This document shows, one piece after another, positions 9,250 to 17,976 of a stretch of 64,000 bases of DNA. Below the pieces are notes generated by a model. That model made no database searches. It was not told the DNA's origin and saw only the letters and a list, made by a program, of their open reading frames with translations. The position numbers and the translations under genes are program-made. The DNA comes from Oleiagrimonas sp963817755. Lineage in GTDB: Bacteria > Pseudomonadota > Gammaproteobacteria > Xanthomonadales > Rhodanobacteraceae. The stretch's first letter is position 1; the number at the start of each line of letters is the position of its first letter. The stretch lies in NCBI GenBank assembly GCA_963817755.1, contig CAWFPB010000003.1, forward strand, positions 1,240,001-1,304,000. The letters run 5' to 3'.

Positions 9250-9348
9250 TTGTGGGAGCGGTGGAAGCCGCGACCGGCAACGCGGCAAGCATCGGTTTTT
9301 GCCGCAAGCGCAATTCGCGCGCCGTCGCGGCTTCCACCGCTCCCACAA
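9250..9348. repeat. Long inverted repeat (REP-like), arms GTGGGAGCGGTGGAAGCCGC
   Basis: Two perfectly complementary 25-bp arms (9250-9274 and 9324-9348) enclose a smaller internal hairpin (GCGGCAA / TTGCCGC). The unit TGTGGGAGCGG..GCCGCGAC is of the short palindromic REP type found in pseudomonads and xanthomonads. It fills the gap between the antiporter gene and kup; nothing else is evident in 9117-9446 apart from the kup ribosome site. Confidence 0.75.
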
Positions 9349-9446
9349 GACATTCGACACCGCCCCTTTCCCCGCAGAAGTCCTGTCCCGCCGGCCCCGG
9401 CATGACGATGGTGTAGCCTAAAAGGTCTGCACCCGAAGGAGGCCTC

Positions 9447-11336
9447 GTGGCGCAAGGTTCGCGCAAGCACAACACCTTCACGGCCACCGTCGGCCTGGCC
9501 GTCCTCGGCGTGGTCTACGGCGACATCGGCACCAGCCCGATCTACGCCGTGCGCGAATGCTTCCGCGGCCTGGCCCCCGTGCCGGTCACCGGGCCCAACA
9601 TCCTCGGCATCCTGTCGCTGATCTTCTGGGCGCTGATCCTGGTGATCTCCACCAAGTACATGATCTTCGTGCTGCGCGCCGACAACCACGGCGAGGGCGG
9701 CATCTTCGCGCTGATCTCGCTGTTGCGCCCGGACCGCGGCCAGGAACGGCTGACCCGGCGCCTGCTGATCCTGCTGGGCCTGGCCGGCGCCGCGCTGCTG
9801 TTCGGCGGCAGCATGATCACCCCGGCGATCTCCGTGCTCAGCGCGGTCGAGGGCCTGGAGGTGGCCGCGCCCGGCCTGCACGACTGGGTCATGCCCATCA
9901 CCCTGGGCATCCTGGTCGGCCTGTTCGCCTACCAGCGCCGCGGCACCGCGCGCGTGGGCCTGACCTTCGGCCCGATCATGGTGCTGTGGTTCGTGACCCT
10001 GGCGCTGCTGGGCGTGCTCAACATCGCCCACCACCCGCAGGTGCTGTACGCGGTGTCGCCGCACCACGCGGTGACCTTCCTGGTGCACAACGGCTGGGCC
10101 GGCTTCCTGGTGCTGGGCGGCGTGTTCCTGGCGGTCACCGGCGGCGAGGCGCTGTACGCGGACCTGGGCCACTTCGGCGCCCGGCCCATCCGCCTGGTGT
10201 GGTTCGGCCTGGTGCTGCCGGCGCTGCTGGTCAACTACTTCGGCCAGGGCGCGGAGCTGCTGACCCACCCGCACGCGCTCAAGCAGCCGTTCTTCCACCT
10301 GGCGCCGGCCTGGGCGCTGTACCCGCTGGTGATCCTGTCCACCGCCGCCACCGTGATCGCCTCGCAGGCGGTGATCAGCGGCACCTTCTCGCTGACCCGC
10401 CAGGCCGTGCAGCTGGGCATGATCCCGCGCATGCGCGTGCGCCACACCGCCGAGGACGCGCAGGGCCAGATCTACATGCCGGGCGTGAACTGGACGCTGA
10501 TGCTGGCCGCCTGCGGGCTGGTGCTGTCGTTCCAGACCTCCAGCGCGCTGGCCGTGGCCTACGGGCTGAGCGTCAACGCCACCATGCTGGTGACCAGCAT
10601 CCTGGCCTTCAACGTGGCCATCGAGCGCGGCGGCTGGTCGCTGCCGCGCGCCATGCTGCTGCTGGTCGGCTTCACCACCATGGACCTGGCCTTCCTGGTG
10701 GTCAACGGCATGAAGATCCCCGACGGCGGCTGGTTCCCGCTGGCCATGGGCGCGCTGATGTTCGCGCTGATGGCCACCTGGCGGCGCGGCAGCGAGCTGC
10801 TGCTGCGCGCCTACGAGGCCGACGCCGTGGACATCCCCACCCTGGTCGGCCGGCTGGAGAACAACCCGCCCAAGCGCCTGCCCGGCACCGGCGTGTTCTT
10901 CACCGCGCGCGCCGAGGACGTGCCGCGCTCGCTGCTGCACCTGCTCAAGCTGACCCGCGCCATGCACGAGCGCATCGTCATCGTCAGCGTGCGGGTCAAG
11001 CGCGTGCCGCGCATCAAGCCGGACGAGCGCATCCACATCGAAAGCCACGGCCAGGGCATCCACACCGTGCGGCTGGACTACGGCTTCATGCAGGGCTTCA
11101 ACATCCCCTCCGACCTGGCCCTGGCCGTCGACCGCGGCGACCTGCCCATCGATCTGGAAGACGTCACCTACTACCTGGGCCGCATCTCGGTCCTGGCCGG
11201 CCGCAAGAAAGGCGGCATGATGGCCTGGCGCGACCACCTGTTCGCCTTCATGGTGCGCAACACCATGCACGCCACCTCGCTCTACCGCATCCCCGCCGGG
11301 CGGGTGGTGGAAGTCGGGTTGCAGCTGGGCATCTGA
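9447..11336 (+). CDS. kup: Low-affinity potassium uptake protein Kup
   Basis: A 629-residue K+/H+ symporter of the KUP/HAK/KT family. The hallmark GVVYGDIGTSPIYA lies at about residues 22-35, followed by about 12 membrane spans and a hydrophilic C-terminal domain (from about 450) including GTGVFFTARAEDVP. It also carries NHGEGGIFAL (about 72) and GGEALYADLGHFG (about 232), typical of the family. The start is GTG at 9447, behind AAGGAGG. Length matches the family. The gene is intact and stands alone. Confidence 0.95.
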   Translation: MAQGSRKHNTFTATVGLAVLGVVYGDIGTSPIYAVRECFRGLAPVPVTGPNILGILSLIFWALILVISTKYMIFVLRADNHGEGGIFALISLLRPDRGQERLTRRLLILLGLAGAALLFGGSMITPAISVLSAVEGLEVAAPGLHDWVMPITLGILVGLFAYQRRGTARVGLTFGPIMVLWFVTLALLGVLNIAHHPQVLYAVSPHHAVTFLVHNGWAGFLVLGGVFLAVTGGEALYADLGHFGARPIRLVWFGLVLPALLVNYFGQGAELLTHPHALKQPFFHLAPAWALYPLVILSTAATVIASQAVISGTFSLTRQAVQLGMIPRMRVRHTAEDAQGQIYMPGVNWTLMLAACGLVLSFQTSSALAVAYGLSVNATMLVTSILAFNVAIERGGWSLPRAMLLLVGFTTMDLAFLVVNGMKIPDGGWFPLAMGALMFALMATWRRGSELLLRAYEADAVDIPTLVGRLENNPPKRLPGTGVFFTARAEDVPRSLLHLLKLTRAMHERIVIVSVRVKRVPRIKPDERIHIESHGQGIHTVRLDYGFMQGFNIPSDLALAVDRGDLPIDLEDVTYYLGRISVLAGRKKGGMMAWRDHLFAFMVRNTMHATSLYRIPAGRVVEVGLQLGI

Positions 11337-11379
11337 GCCCAAACCGCACGCAAGCCCCCTTGCCGCCACGCCTTTTCGC

Positions 11380-11403
11380 GCGTATAACGCACGTTATAAC
11401 GTG
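11380..11403. promoter_or_regulatory. Two adjacent palindromes: operator of the AbrB-Doc module
   Basis: GCGTataACGC (11380-11390) abuts the 14-bp perfect palindrome CACGTTATAACGTG (11390-11403), sharing the GTATAAC core. They lie 14 bp upstream of the antitoxin ATG, where self-repression of a toxin-antitoxin operon is expected. Confidence 0.6.
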
Positions 11404-11417
11404 AAAACGAGCGACCC

Positions 11418-11640
11418 ATGAAACTCAAGATCACCACCATCGGCAACTCCTCCGGCGTCATCCTGCCGCGCGAACTGCTCGCCCGCCTGCGCCTGAAAAA
11501 AGGCGACGAACTGTACGCCGTGGAAACCCCCGACGGCCTGCGCCTGACCGCCTACGACCCCGAACTGGCCGCGCAGATGGAAGTGGCCGAGAACGATCAT
11601 GCGCGAGGACCGCAACGTCCTGCACAAGCTGGCGCAGTAA
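11418..11640 (+). CDS. AbrB/MazE-type antitoxin, one-base insertion near 11594
   Basis: MKLKITTIGNSSGVILPREL is a swapped-hairpin AbrB/SpoVT DNA-binding domain, followed by LKKGDELYAVETPDGLRL. The C-terminus is out of frame as sequenced: after EVAEN the frame runs on far downstream, but dropping one base near 11594 gives EVAEKIMREDRNVLHKLAQ and a stop at 11640, the normal length of about 74 residues. That tail is the part that normally binds and neutralises the Doc partner. It is followed 12 bp later by doc and preceded by palindromic operators. Confidence 0.75.
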
Positions 11641-11652
11641 GCCGCGGCCACG

Positions 11653-12084
11653 ATGATCATCTGGATCGAAAAGCCCCTGGCCCTGGCCATCCACGACCGC
11701 CAGCTCGCCGAGCACGGCGGCGGCAGCGGCGTGCGCGACGAACGCCTGCTCGAAGCCGCCCTCGCCCGTCCCAAGCAGATCCACGCCTACGGCGACCCAC
11801 CGCCCGACCTGGCCACCCTCGCCGCCGCCCTGGCCCACGCCCTGGTCCGCAACCACCCCTTCGTCGACGGCAACAAGCGCACTGCGCACGTGGCCTACCG
11901 CGTGTTCCTGGCCCTCAACGACGCCGACCTGGTCGCCAGCGACGAGGAAAAGTACGTGAACGTGCTGGCCCTGGCCGAAGGCTCACTGAGCGAGGAAGCC
12001 TTTGCCGCGTGGATCCGTGACCATCTGCACCTGAACACGGAACAGCGCATCAACGAACCCCGTGCAGGCTACGGCGTTAAATAA
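11653..12084 (+). CDS. doc: Death-on-curing (Doc/Fic family) toxin
   Basis: A 143-residue protein with the Fic core HPFVDGNKRT at residues 68-77, matching HPFxxGNKR; Doc proteins use this site to phosphorylate EF-Tu and stop translation. The N-terminal IDxQLAEHGG..GVRDERLLEAALARP segment is the typical Doc start (here HDRQLAEHGGG). The intact frame follows the AbrB-type antitoxin. The C-terminal tail (NTEQRINEPRAGYGVK) extends past the usual end. Confidence 0.88.
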   Translation: MIIWIEKPLALAIHDRQLAEHGGGSGVRDERLLEAALARPKQIHAYGDPPPDLATLAAALAHALVRNHPFVDGNKRTAHVAYRVFLALNDADLVASDEEKYVNVLALAEGSLSEEAFAAWIRDHLHLNTEQRINEPRAGYGVK

Positions 12085-12165
12085 CATCTCGCCAAACGTG
12101 GGGCCCATGTTTCGCGCGTGGCGGGTTCATGCCCTGCATGGCGCATGGCTTCATACCACCAGAGA

Positions 12166-12181
12166 ATAACAAGGATGTTAT
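12166..12181. promoter_or_regulatory. Inverted repeat ATAAC-N6-GTTAT upstream of higB
   Basis: A 5-bp inverted repeat with a 6-bp spacer ends 4 bp before the toxin ATG. It is a plausible HigA operator overlapping the promoter. Confidence 0.4.
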
Positions 12182-12185
12182 ACTC

Positions 12186-12509
12186 ATGTCCTGGAAACTG
12201 GTCTATTACAACGCCAAAGTCGCTGAGATGGTCGAACGCTGGCCAGTGGGCGTACGTGCCCGCTATCTGCGTATTCTGGAGCTGATGGCCGAACACGGCC
12301 CCGACCTGGGCATGCCGCACACCAAAGCGATGGGCAGTGGCCTGTTTGAAATCAGGGCCAGAGGCCGTGAAGGCATCGGGCGTGCGTTCTACTGCACCGT
12401 AACAGACCAGCGCATCGTGATCCTGCATGCCTTTGTGAAAAAGACCCAGAAAACACCGCCGCGCGAACTATCCATTGCCCGGGCACGACAACAAGAGGTG
12501 ACGAGATGA
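12186..12509 (+). CDS. higB: RelE/HigB-family toxin (phage Gp49-like)
   Basis: A 107-residue basic protein (MSWKLVYYNAKVAEMVERWP..., LFEIRARGREGIGRAFYCTV, IVILHAFVKKTQKTPPREL), the classic Gp49/HigB layout. The conserved Arg and the FxKKTQKTP motif form the ribosome-dependent mRNA interferase site. The start at 12186 is chosen over an in-frame ATG at 12129 because the protein then matches family length. Its stop overlaps the start of the XRE antitoxin (toxin-first order, typical of HigBA). Confidence 0.87.
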   Translation: MSWKLVYYNAKVAEMVERWPVGVRARYLRILELMAEHGPDLGMPHTKAMGSGLFEIRARGREGIGRAFYCTVTDQRIVILHAFVKKTQKTPPRELSIARARQQEVTR

Positions 12510-12848
12510 CCCGCGAAGCCTACAAACCGGTCCCTGTAGACATCGAGACCACGCGCAAGCGCTGGTCCCGGGATCCCGCATTCAAGAAGGCCTACGAACG
12601 CCCTGGCCGACGAATTCGAAGCGATGGCCGAACTGGTACGTGCACGCCACACGGCCGGCCTGACGCAAGCCGACGTCGCCCAGCGCATGGGCATCGCCCA
12701 GGCATCCGTGGGCCGCCTGGAATCCAGCGCGGGGAACCGCAGGCACGCCCCCTCACTGGCCACACTGCGACGCTATGCCGACGCGGTGGGCTGCAAGCTG
12801 CACATCGCCCTGACGCCGGCGAAAAAAACGCATCGCAAAGCAGGCTGA
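12506..12848 (+). CDS. higA: HigA-type XRE antitoxin, one-base insertion near 12599
   Basis: The N-terminus MTREAYKPVPVDIETTRKRW lies in one frame. The HTH (LTQADVAQRMGIAQASVGRLE) and C-terminus (LATLRRYADAVGCKLHIALTP) lie in another. Dropping one base near 12599 gives KKAYDALADEFEAMAELVRAR and joins them into a normal antitoxin of about 113 residues. It starts 4 bp inside the end of higB. As sequenced, the toxin would lack a full-length partner, although an internal ATG at 12624 could still yield the HTH domain. Confidence 0.75.
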
Positions 12849-12927
12849 CGCGCACCACAGACCCTCGCTGCCATGCATGGTGCGTATCCCTTCATGGGGC
12901 TCGCCGCACGTCCCGTGCAGCCGGGCC

Positions 12928-13859
12928 CTACCGCGGCTTCGACGGCACGTGAAACCGCACCGCCTGATCCAGCAACGGCGTTTTCGAAACCTTGCCTTCT
13001 TCGCCGGTGGCGCGGTACAGCTCGGCCGACAGATGCGCCAGCCCCATGAACGCCGCAAACCGCACCAGGGTCCGCAGGCTGTAGCAGTGCCGTACTCTCG
13101 ACTCGCCTCGCGCCGGGTCATCGCGCTGCGCTTCGTCCATCAGCATCGGGAACGCGCGCAGGAAAGCATCCTCGTAAAACTGCCGGGGCCGCGGCGTGCC
13201 GCCGTAGCGGCTCAGCAGGTACAGGCTGAACGCGAAGGCATGCTGGATGATCCGGTACTCCGGATACCCGTCGCTGTAGCCCCAGTTGAACCGGCGCGCG
13301 CAGGCCTTAAGCAAGACCGGATACACGGCCCGCATGCCATGCGCATCACGCAACAACTTGCACGTACCGGCTAAGGAATAAAGCGGCCCTTGTACTTGCG
13401 CAGCAGCCCCGCCTGCTGCGCGACCAGGCGGGTGACATGCAGCGCCACGAAATCCTCCTCGCTGCTGACCTTGCCGATGGGCCGATCCATGCTGAACGGC
13501 GAGGCCGCGGCAAAGGCGCGATGCGCCTGCTGGCTGAAGGCGCGCGGCAGGTTGCCCTTAGGCGTGGCCTTCAGCTCCCCCGCATCCAGCGCCTGCATCA
13601 GCATCTCGAACAGCTGCGCGATCGGTGCCTGCGGCACCTCTGGCAGCACCGCGGGAAATTCCAGACACCGCGACGAATCGAACGGCGAATACAAAAAGTC
13701 ATGCATCTGCACGGGCGACAGACCATGAAAGTCATCGATCACCGCCTGATTGGGCTGCTGCATGATCTGTTGCAGATCACGCTGCATGCAGCAACGCCGA
13801 TAGACACGGCCGCTGCCGCAAGGGCAAGCCTCGTCGGGCCCCACGGGAAGTTTGATCAT
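12928..13859 (-). CDS. SEC-C zinc-motif protein, one-base deletion near 13385
   Basis: The N-terminus MIKLPVGPDEACPCGSGRVYRRCC carries a SEC-C motif (CxCGSG..YRRCC), a small zinc-binding unit often fused to other domains. The first 162 residues end at a stop at 13371. Adding one G near 13385 converts KYKGRFIP-stop to KYKGPLYSLAGTCKLLRDAHG, which continues into the 142-residue downstream frame (helical, ending VRFHVPSKPR). The intact product would be about 310 residues. The domain after SEC-C is not recognised. It is convergent with higA. Confidence 0.65.
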
Positions 13860-13924
13860 GTAGGCACCTCAACAATCCTGAACGGTACCAAGGTCTTAGC
13901 TAACGATAAGTGAGGGTACCTTAA

Positions 13925-14209
13925 TTACCCCCGTCCCCATTTTCGGTCCCAGGTAGGGCAATAACTAGGCAACAGCTCCCGTTCGTAGGCGTGAATCGCC
14001 TTTGCGCTTCCGGACATGACGGCCAGGCTGGCCTTACCCAGATCATCAGGGGATCGATTGAATTCACATTTACCCAGGAACCCGGAGCGCATGAACTTGA
14101 TGTTCGTATCGGACCTGTACATCTGCGCCAGGTTGGCCACTTCCCCGCAGATGCTGCAGACGAAACCGCACCGGCAGGATGGTGAGGGGTTGAGGATCAG
14201 ATCGGTCAT
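13925..14209 (-). CDS. Small cysteine-rich protein of unknown function
   Basis: A 94-residue protein starting at the ATG at 14209, which has GGAG six bases upstream; a longer in-frame start at 14239 is less likely. The N-terminal third holds SCRCGFVCSICGEV, four closely spaced cysteines suggesting a zinc or metal site, then LGKCEFNRSPDDLGKAS. No known family is recognised. It sits between the SEC-C protein and the metallophosphatase, all on the reverse strand, and may be transcribed with them. Confidence 0.5.
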   Translation of the reverse strand: MTDLILNPSPSCRCGFVCSICGEVANLAQMYRSDTNIKFMRSGFLGKCEFNRSPDDLGKASLAVMSGSAKAIHAYERELLPSYCPTWDRKWGRG

Positions 14210-14242
14210 GACGACTCCTTTGGCTTGGGCGGCTAGCACCCG

Positions 14243-15160
14243 TTAGCTCGCACTCACAAAATGTTCCTGGCGTAGGGTTTCCTCGCCCTGCCAGCGGTAG
14301 GCCACCAGGGGCTGGCCCCCGCCAGCGCTGTAGTCGACACAGGCCACGTTGGGCATCAGCACGCGGGGCTCTCCCTTCATCCAGTAGTGTCCGATGAAGA
14401 CCGGCTGCGGGCCTGCATAGCCGGCGCAAAGATCGGCGGGCACCGGCAATTCAGGCAGGTTTTACGGGTGGCTTCATCCACGATGGCCGTGGCCTTGAAC
14501 GTGGTAGCCGAAGGATCCCACCAGCGCGTGCGCGCCTCGCTGCGCATCGTGTTACCCTGCGGGAAACTGCATGCCATCGGGCAGCTCCACTTCAGGGCCC
14601 TTGAGCACGGTCTCGACGGCAGCGTAGGTCGAGGTTCCGCGCTGGCAAGCCGCCTCGAGCAAGGCGTCGTCCAGGCAATGGCCGGACTTCAGCAGGGGCT
14701 GGATTTCCGCCATCGCCTCGGGATGCCAGCAGGCATGCACCACGCGCAGCTCCGGCAGGTCCAGCCAGAGCGGGAGGGTCCGGAACCAATCCAGGACTTC
14801 CTGGCGCAGTTCGGGGCGTCCCTCCGTGGCGTCCAGGAAGGCCGCGTGCTGGCGGAAATTCTTGTCCGAGTGCGGCCTCAGGTACTCTCCGGGCCGATTC
14901 GGATCGGGCGTATCCCACGCCAGCGCATTGAACTCGTGGTTGCCCATGACGGCCAGCGCCGAGCCGCTATCCACCATCGAGCGCACCAGATTCACGGTTT
15001 CCAGCTGCCCCGGGCCCGCGGTCGATCAAGTCGCCGACAAAGATCGCCGTATGGCCGGGTTTGCGCCAGCTACCCATGCGCTCCGGTAGCCCAGCTTGTC
15101 CAGCAGCGCGACCAGCGCGCCGTCATGGCCGTGGATATCTCCGATGATGTCGTAGTTCAT
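14243..15160 (-). pseudogene. Metallophosphatase (calcineurin/ApaH-like), at least four indels
   Basis: Pieces in different frames together make a metallophosphoesterase of about 300 residues: MNYDIIGDIHGHDGALVALL (GDIHG metal motif), then GDLIDRGPGQ (GDxxDRG), then VMGNHEFNALAW (GNHE), then VVHACWH, then FIGHYWM near the C-terminus. All the dinuclear metal ligands are therefore present. Frame breaks lie near 15085 (one base missing), 15010 (extra), 14560 (extra) and 14460 (missing), mostly in homopolymers. No in-frame nonsense codon remains after repair, which favours sequencing error over decay. It is divergent from the Nudix gene. Confidence 0.65.
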
Positions 15161-15229
15161 CCCGAACCCTTAGTGGTAGTATGTCAACAAGTGCAGGATA
15201 TCACCTTATTGGCATATTGCAACTATGTG

Positions 15230-15890
15230 ATGGACAAGACAACGGCTGTACCCGATCGTCAACGCGGACGTGGCGTTGTTCACCCTCCAGGACATGCAGC
15301 TCAAGGTGCTGCTGATCCAGCGCGCCAACAACCCCACGCCGGGTGGCTGGGCGCTGCCAGGCGGCATCCTCGACCCCAGCAATGGACAACAGCCTGGACG
15401 ACACCGCGCTGCGCAAGCTGGCCACCAAGACCAGCGTGGTCCTGCCCCACCTGGAGCAGGTGACCACCCACAGCGGCCCAGACCGCGATCCGCGCGGCTG
15501 GTCCGTGAGCACGCTGTATTTCGCGCTGTTGCCCAGCGACAAGCTTCCCGCCGTGGCGGGCGACAAGACCGAGTCGATCGACTGGTGTGATCCGGAGCGT
15601 CCGGGACATCGGCTGGAATTCGATCACGAAGCAGATGCTGGCCGAGGCCTGGCCGCGTTACGCGACAAGGTCACCCGAGGCGCCCTGCCACTGCACCTGC
15701 TTCCCGAGCAGTTCACGCTGACCGAGCTTCAGCATGCCTGCGAAGCCATCCTCGGGCGCGATCTGGACAAGGGCGCGTTCCGGCGTCAATTGAAGGGATC
15801 ACCGCACCTGGAGTCCATCCCCGGCGCATTCCAGCGCGGGGCACAGCGACCCGCGCAGCTGTATCGTGCGAAAGAAGGTTTTGCGTTCTG
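15230..15890 (+). pseudogene. NrtR-like Nudix regulator, frame-broken
   Basis: After repair it reads MDKTTAVPIVNADVALFTLQDM..., a Nudix domain with GGWALPGGILDP, then DNSLDDTALRKLATKTSVVLPHLEQVTTHSGPDRDPRGWSVSTLYFALLP. The C-terminal winged-helix segment is LPLHLLPEQFTLTELQHACEAILGRDLDKGAFRRQL. This is the layout of NrtR-type regulators of NAD metabolism. The Nudix catalytic REUxEExGU is degenerate (RKLATKTSV), as in ligand-sensing rather than hydrolytic members. Single-base insertions near 15252 and 15378 disrupt the frame. No NAD-salvage gene is next to it. Confidence 0.6.
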
Positions 15891-15913
15891 AATAAGATCC
15901 GTGCGGACTAAGC

Positions 15914-17129
15914 ATGTTGGAGTCCAAAGCCATGCAGATGATCGACCCTTCGATGTCTGATCCGGAGAAGATTGTTGATCAACTTCTCCTGAATGCTATC
16001 CGTCGTGGCGCTACTCACATCCACATCGATCCAACCGGGGCAGGCGCTCGCGTTCGTTTTCGTCTCGAGGATGCGCTGACAACAGCGGGGGATCTTTCCC
16101 AGTCCGTTGCTCCACAGGTTAACCACCGTGTGAAGTCCATGGCGGGTATGGACCTAGCGATAAAAGATATCCCCAAGATGGCTACTTGCGGATCAATCTT
16201 GGGCCTGGGCATTCAGTTGCTTTCCTGGTCCGGACGATGCCCGTCATCGAAGGCGAAAAGATCGTCATCACGCGCGCACCGCCCGATGAGGACGAGCCAA
16301 CACTCGACGATATCCTCGACGAGCACCAGAAAGATGCCTATGTCCAGGCGCTGTCGCATGAGCAAGGGCTCATTCTGGTGGCGGGCCCTACCGGTTCAGG
16401 GAAAGCCGCGCTGCTCTACCACGGCATGCGAATGCTGCCGACCTGCGCGGTGAAGACATCCCGATGGCGACGATCGAGTGGGCCAGGCGGGGAAGGCTGG
16501 ATAACGCTACGCAGATCGTCGTGTCCTGGAAGGACGGCATCACATTCGACAGTGCGATGAAGCGGCTGGCTGACCAGGGGACCAAGGCCATGCTGGTCGG
16601 GGAAATGCACTGATCTTGCCGCCGCGGAAGAAGCCATACGCCTGACCACGCAACGCCGCCGCCTCATCCTTTCCACGGTTCACACTCGGATGCGCCACAG
16701 GCCTTGCAGCGCCTGCTGAACATGGGCGTGCCCGGGAAGGACATCGCGGCATCGGTGCGTCTGGTGTTTGCGCTGAGGGCTGTCCGGAAACTATGCCCCG
16801 CATGCAAGACGCCTATGCAGATGCCGCGCGCGTCCCTGATCGCCGCTGGTTTCGAATGAGACAAGGCACCGGATTCACTGAACCTGTGGGAGCCGAACCG
16901 CAAGGGATGCGACAAGTGCGACCACGGCTTTCACGGACGCCACTATCGTCTGCCAGATGATGCCCATGACGGATGGGATACGTTCCGCCTTGAAAAACGA
17001 TGCTGTCGAATACCGGAGATGGAACAAGTTGCCTTGCGTGAAGGCATGAAAACCCTGCAGCAGAAACTTCTGGAAGCCGCCATCGCGGGGCACATCCGGC
17101 TGGGCGATACCGAATTGGTGGATGCCTGA
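15914..17129 (+). pseudogene. PilB/GspE-family secretion ATPase, short and frame-broken
   Basis: Fragments in all three forward frames add up to a type II secretion/type IV pilus assembly ATPase of about 400 residues: RRGATHIHIDPTGAGARVRFR, then VIEGEKIVITRAPPDED, then Walker A GPTGSGK (16384-16404), then MATIEWARRGR, then MLVGEMRD (Walker B), then LILSTVH...DAPQALQRLLNMGVPGKDIAASV, and a C-terminal zinc module (CPACKTP, CDKCDHGFHGRHY). It is shorter than PilB (no N1 domain). At least five indels break it. No pilus or secretion genes are nearby, so it may be an orphan or transferred fragment. Confidence 0.65.
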
Positions 17130-17240
17130 AGATTGACCGAGTGGGTAGCAAGGCCAGAACTGGCCCGTGGGGAATTTAGGACGCTTGGCATTTGCACAAC
17201 ATATGCGTTACATTCGCGGCACATTTCCAGGTGTGCCCCC

Positions 17241-17438
17241 ATGGCTCCCACCAAGACCAGCACGCTCAATCTGCGCATCGATCCCGCCCTGAAAGAGGCC
17301 GCGCGGGAAGCTGCGTTACGCGACCACCGTAGCGTGGCGAACCTCATCGAGCTGCTGATCCGTCGCCATTGCGAAGCGGAGGGCATCCCCATTCCCGAGC
17401 AATCAGAATTGTTCGACGAGGGCAGCAGCGATGAATGA
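17241..17438 (+). CDS. Ribbon-helix-helix (Arc/MetJ-like) small protein
   Basis: A 65-residue protein: STLNLRIDPALKEAAREAA is the DNA-binding strand and first helix, DHRSVANLIELLIRRHCEAEG the second helix. The ATG at 17241 is chosen because the preceding in-frame residues do not belong to the fold. It overlaps the next gene by 8 bp (GATGAATGA), so the pair is translationally coupled as in toxin-antitoxin or partition-associated modules. It is probably an autorepressor. Confidence 0.75.
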   Translation: MAPTKTSTLNLRIDPALKEAAREAALRDHRSVANLIELLIRRHCEAEGIPIPEQSELFDEGSSDE

Positions 17439-17937
17439 GAAGATCCTGAGGGCCCTGGTCGAGGCTGGCGCCATTCGACGTCTACGGATCATTGCAGAGG
17501 GTGCCCTGTTTCAAGTCCAAGCGGATACTCAGACCGGAACGGTCGTAGCATGCACGCTTAAAGGCCCGCCAAAGACATGGGGTTCACTGGATGCGGTGGC
17601 ACGCTGGGCCCGCAATTTGGGTGTGGGGAGCTTGCAGATAGATATCGTCCACTGGCAACCAGCCCAACGTGCTCTCCAGCTTAAGCAGGGAAAAGAACAG
17701 CCCATCGAAGAACACGAGGCCAAGCGGATTGCCCAGCAATTCGTTGGCATAAGCAAGACACTTACTACGTGTAAAGGTGTACCCGGCGGGGTGTATTTGT
17801 CGAATTCAAGCACCTTTGACAATTGCTACATCTTTTCGGTTGTCGACGATATTCCTATGAGCATGGGTGCGACCAGACATGTAGCTGTATCAAGATCGAC
17901 AGGAGTAGTCACTGATTTGGGCAAGTTAAGGGAATAG
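17431..17937 (+). CDS. ParC-like partition-associated protein with extra C-terminal domain
   Basis: 168 residues. The first ~80 (MNEKILRALVEAGAIRRLRI..., CTLKGPPKTWGSLDAVARWAR, QIDIVHWQPAQRAL) match the small ParC-family partition-associated proteins usually encoded behind an RHH protein on plasmids and integrative elements, where they end at about this point. Here the frame continues with a domain (EEHEAKRIAQQFVGISKTL..., YIFSVVDDIPMSMGATRHVAVSRSTGVVTDLGK) that resembles Imm35/YrhB-type immunity proteins (inference from pattern only). Coupled to the RHH gene. Base composition falls along the gene, suggesting the tail has a different origin. Confidence 0.55.
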   Translation: MNEKILRALVEAGAIRRLRIIAEGALFQVQADTQTGTVVACTLKGPPKTWGSLDAVARWARNLGVGSLQIDIVHWQPAQRALQLKQGKEQPIEEHEAKRIAQQFVGISKTLTTCKGVPGGVYLSNSSTFDNCYIFSVVDDIPMSMGATRHVAVSRSTGVVTDLGKLRE

Positions 17938-17976
17938 ACCGACAGATATTAATTGTTTCAGACGGGAATTGTGATC

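Noticed and set aside
9250..9348. Insertion sequence ends
   Set aside because: No transposase frame between the arms; size and palindromic form fit a REP element.
9186..11369. Reverse ORF of 727 codons over kup
   Set aside because: Antisense shadow with His/Gln/Arg-rich low-complexity translation; kup is unmistakable on the forward strand.
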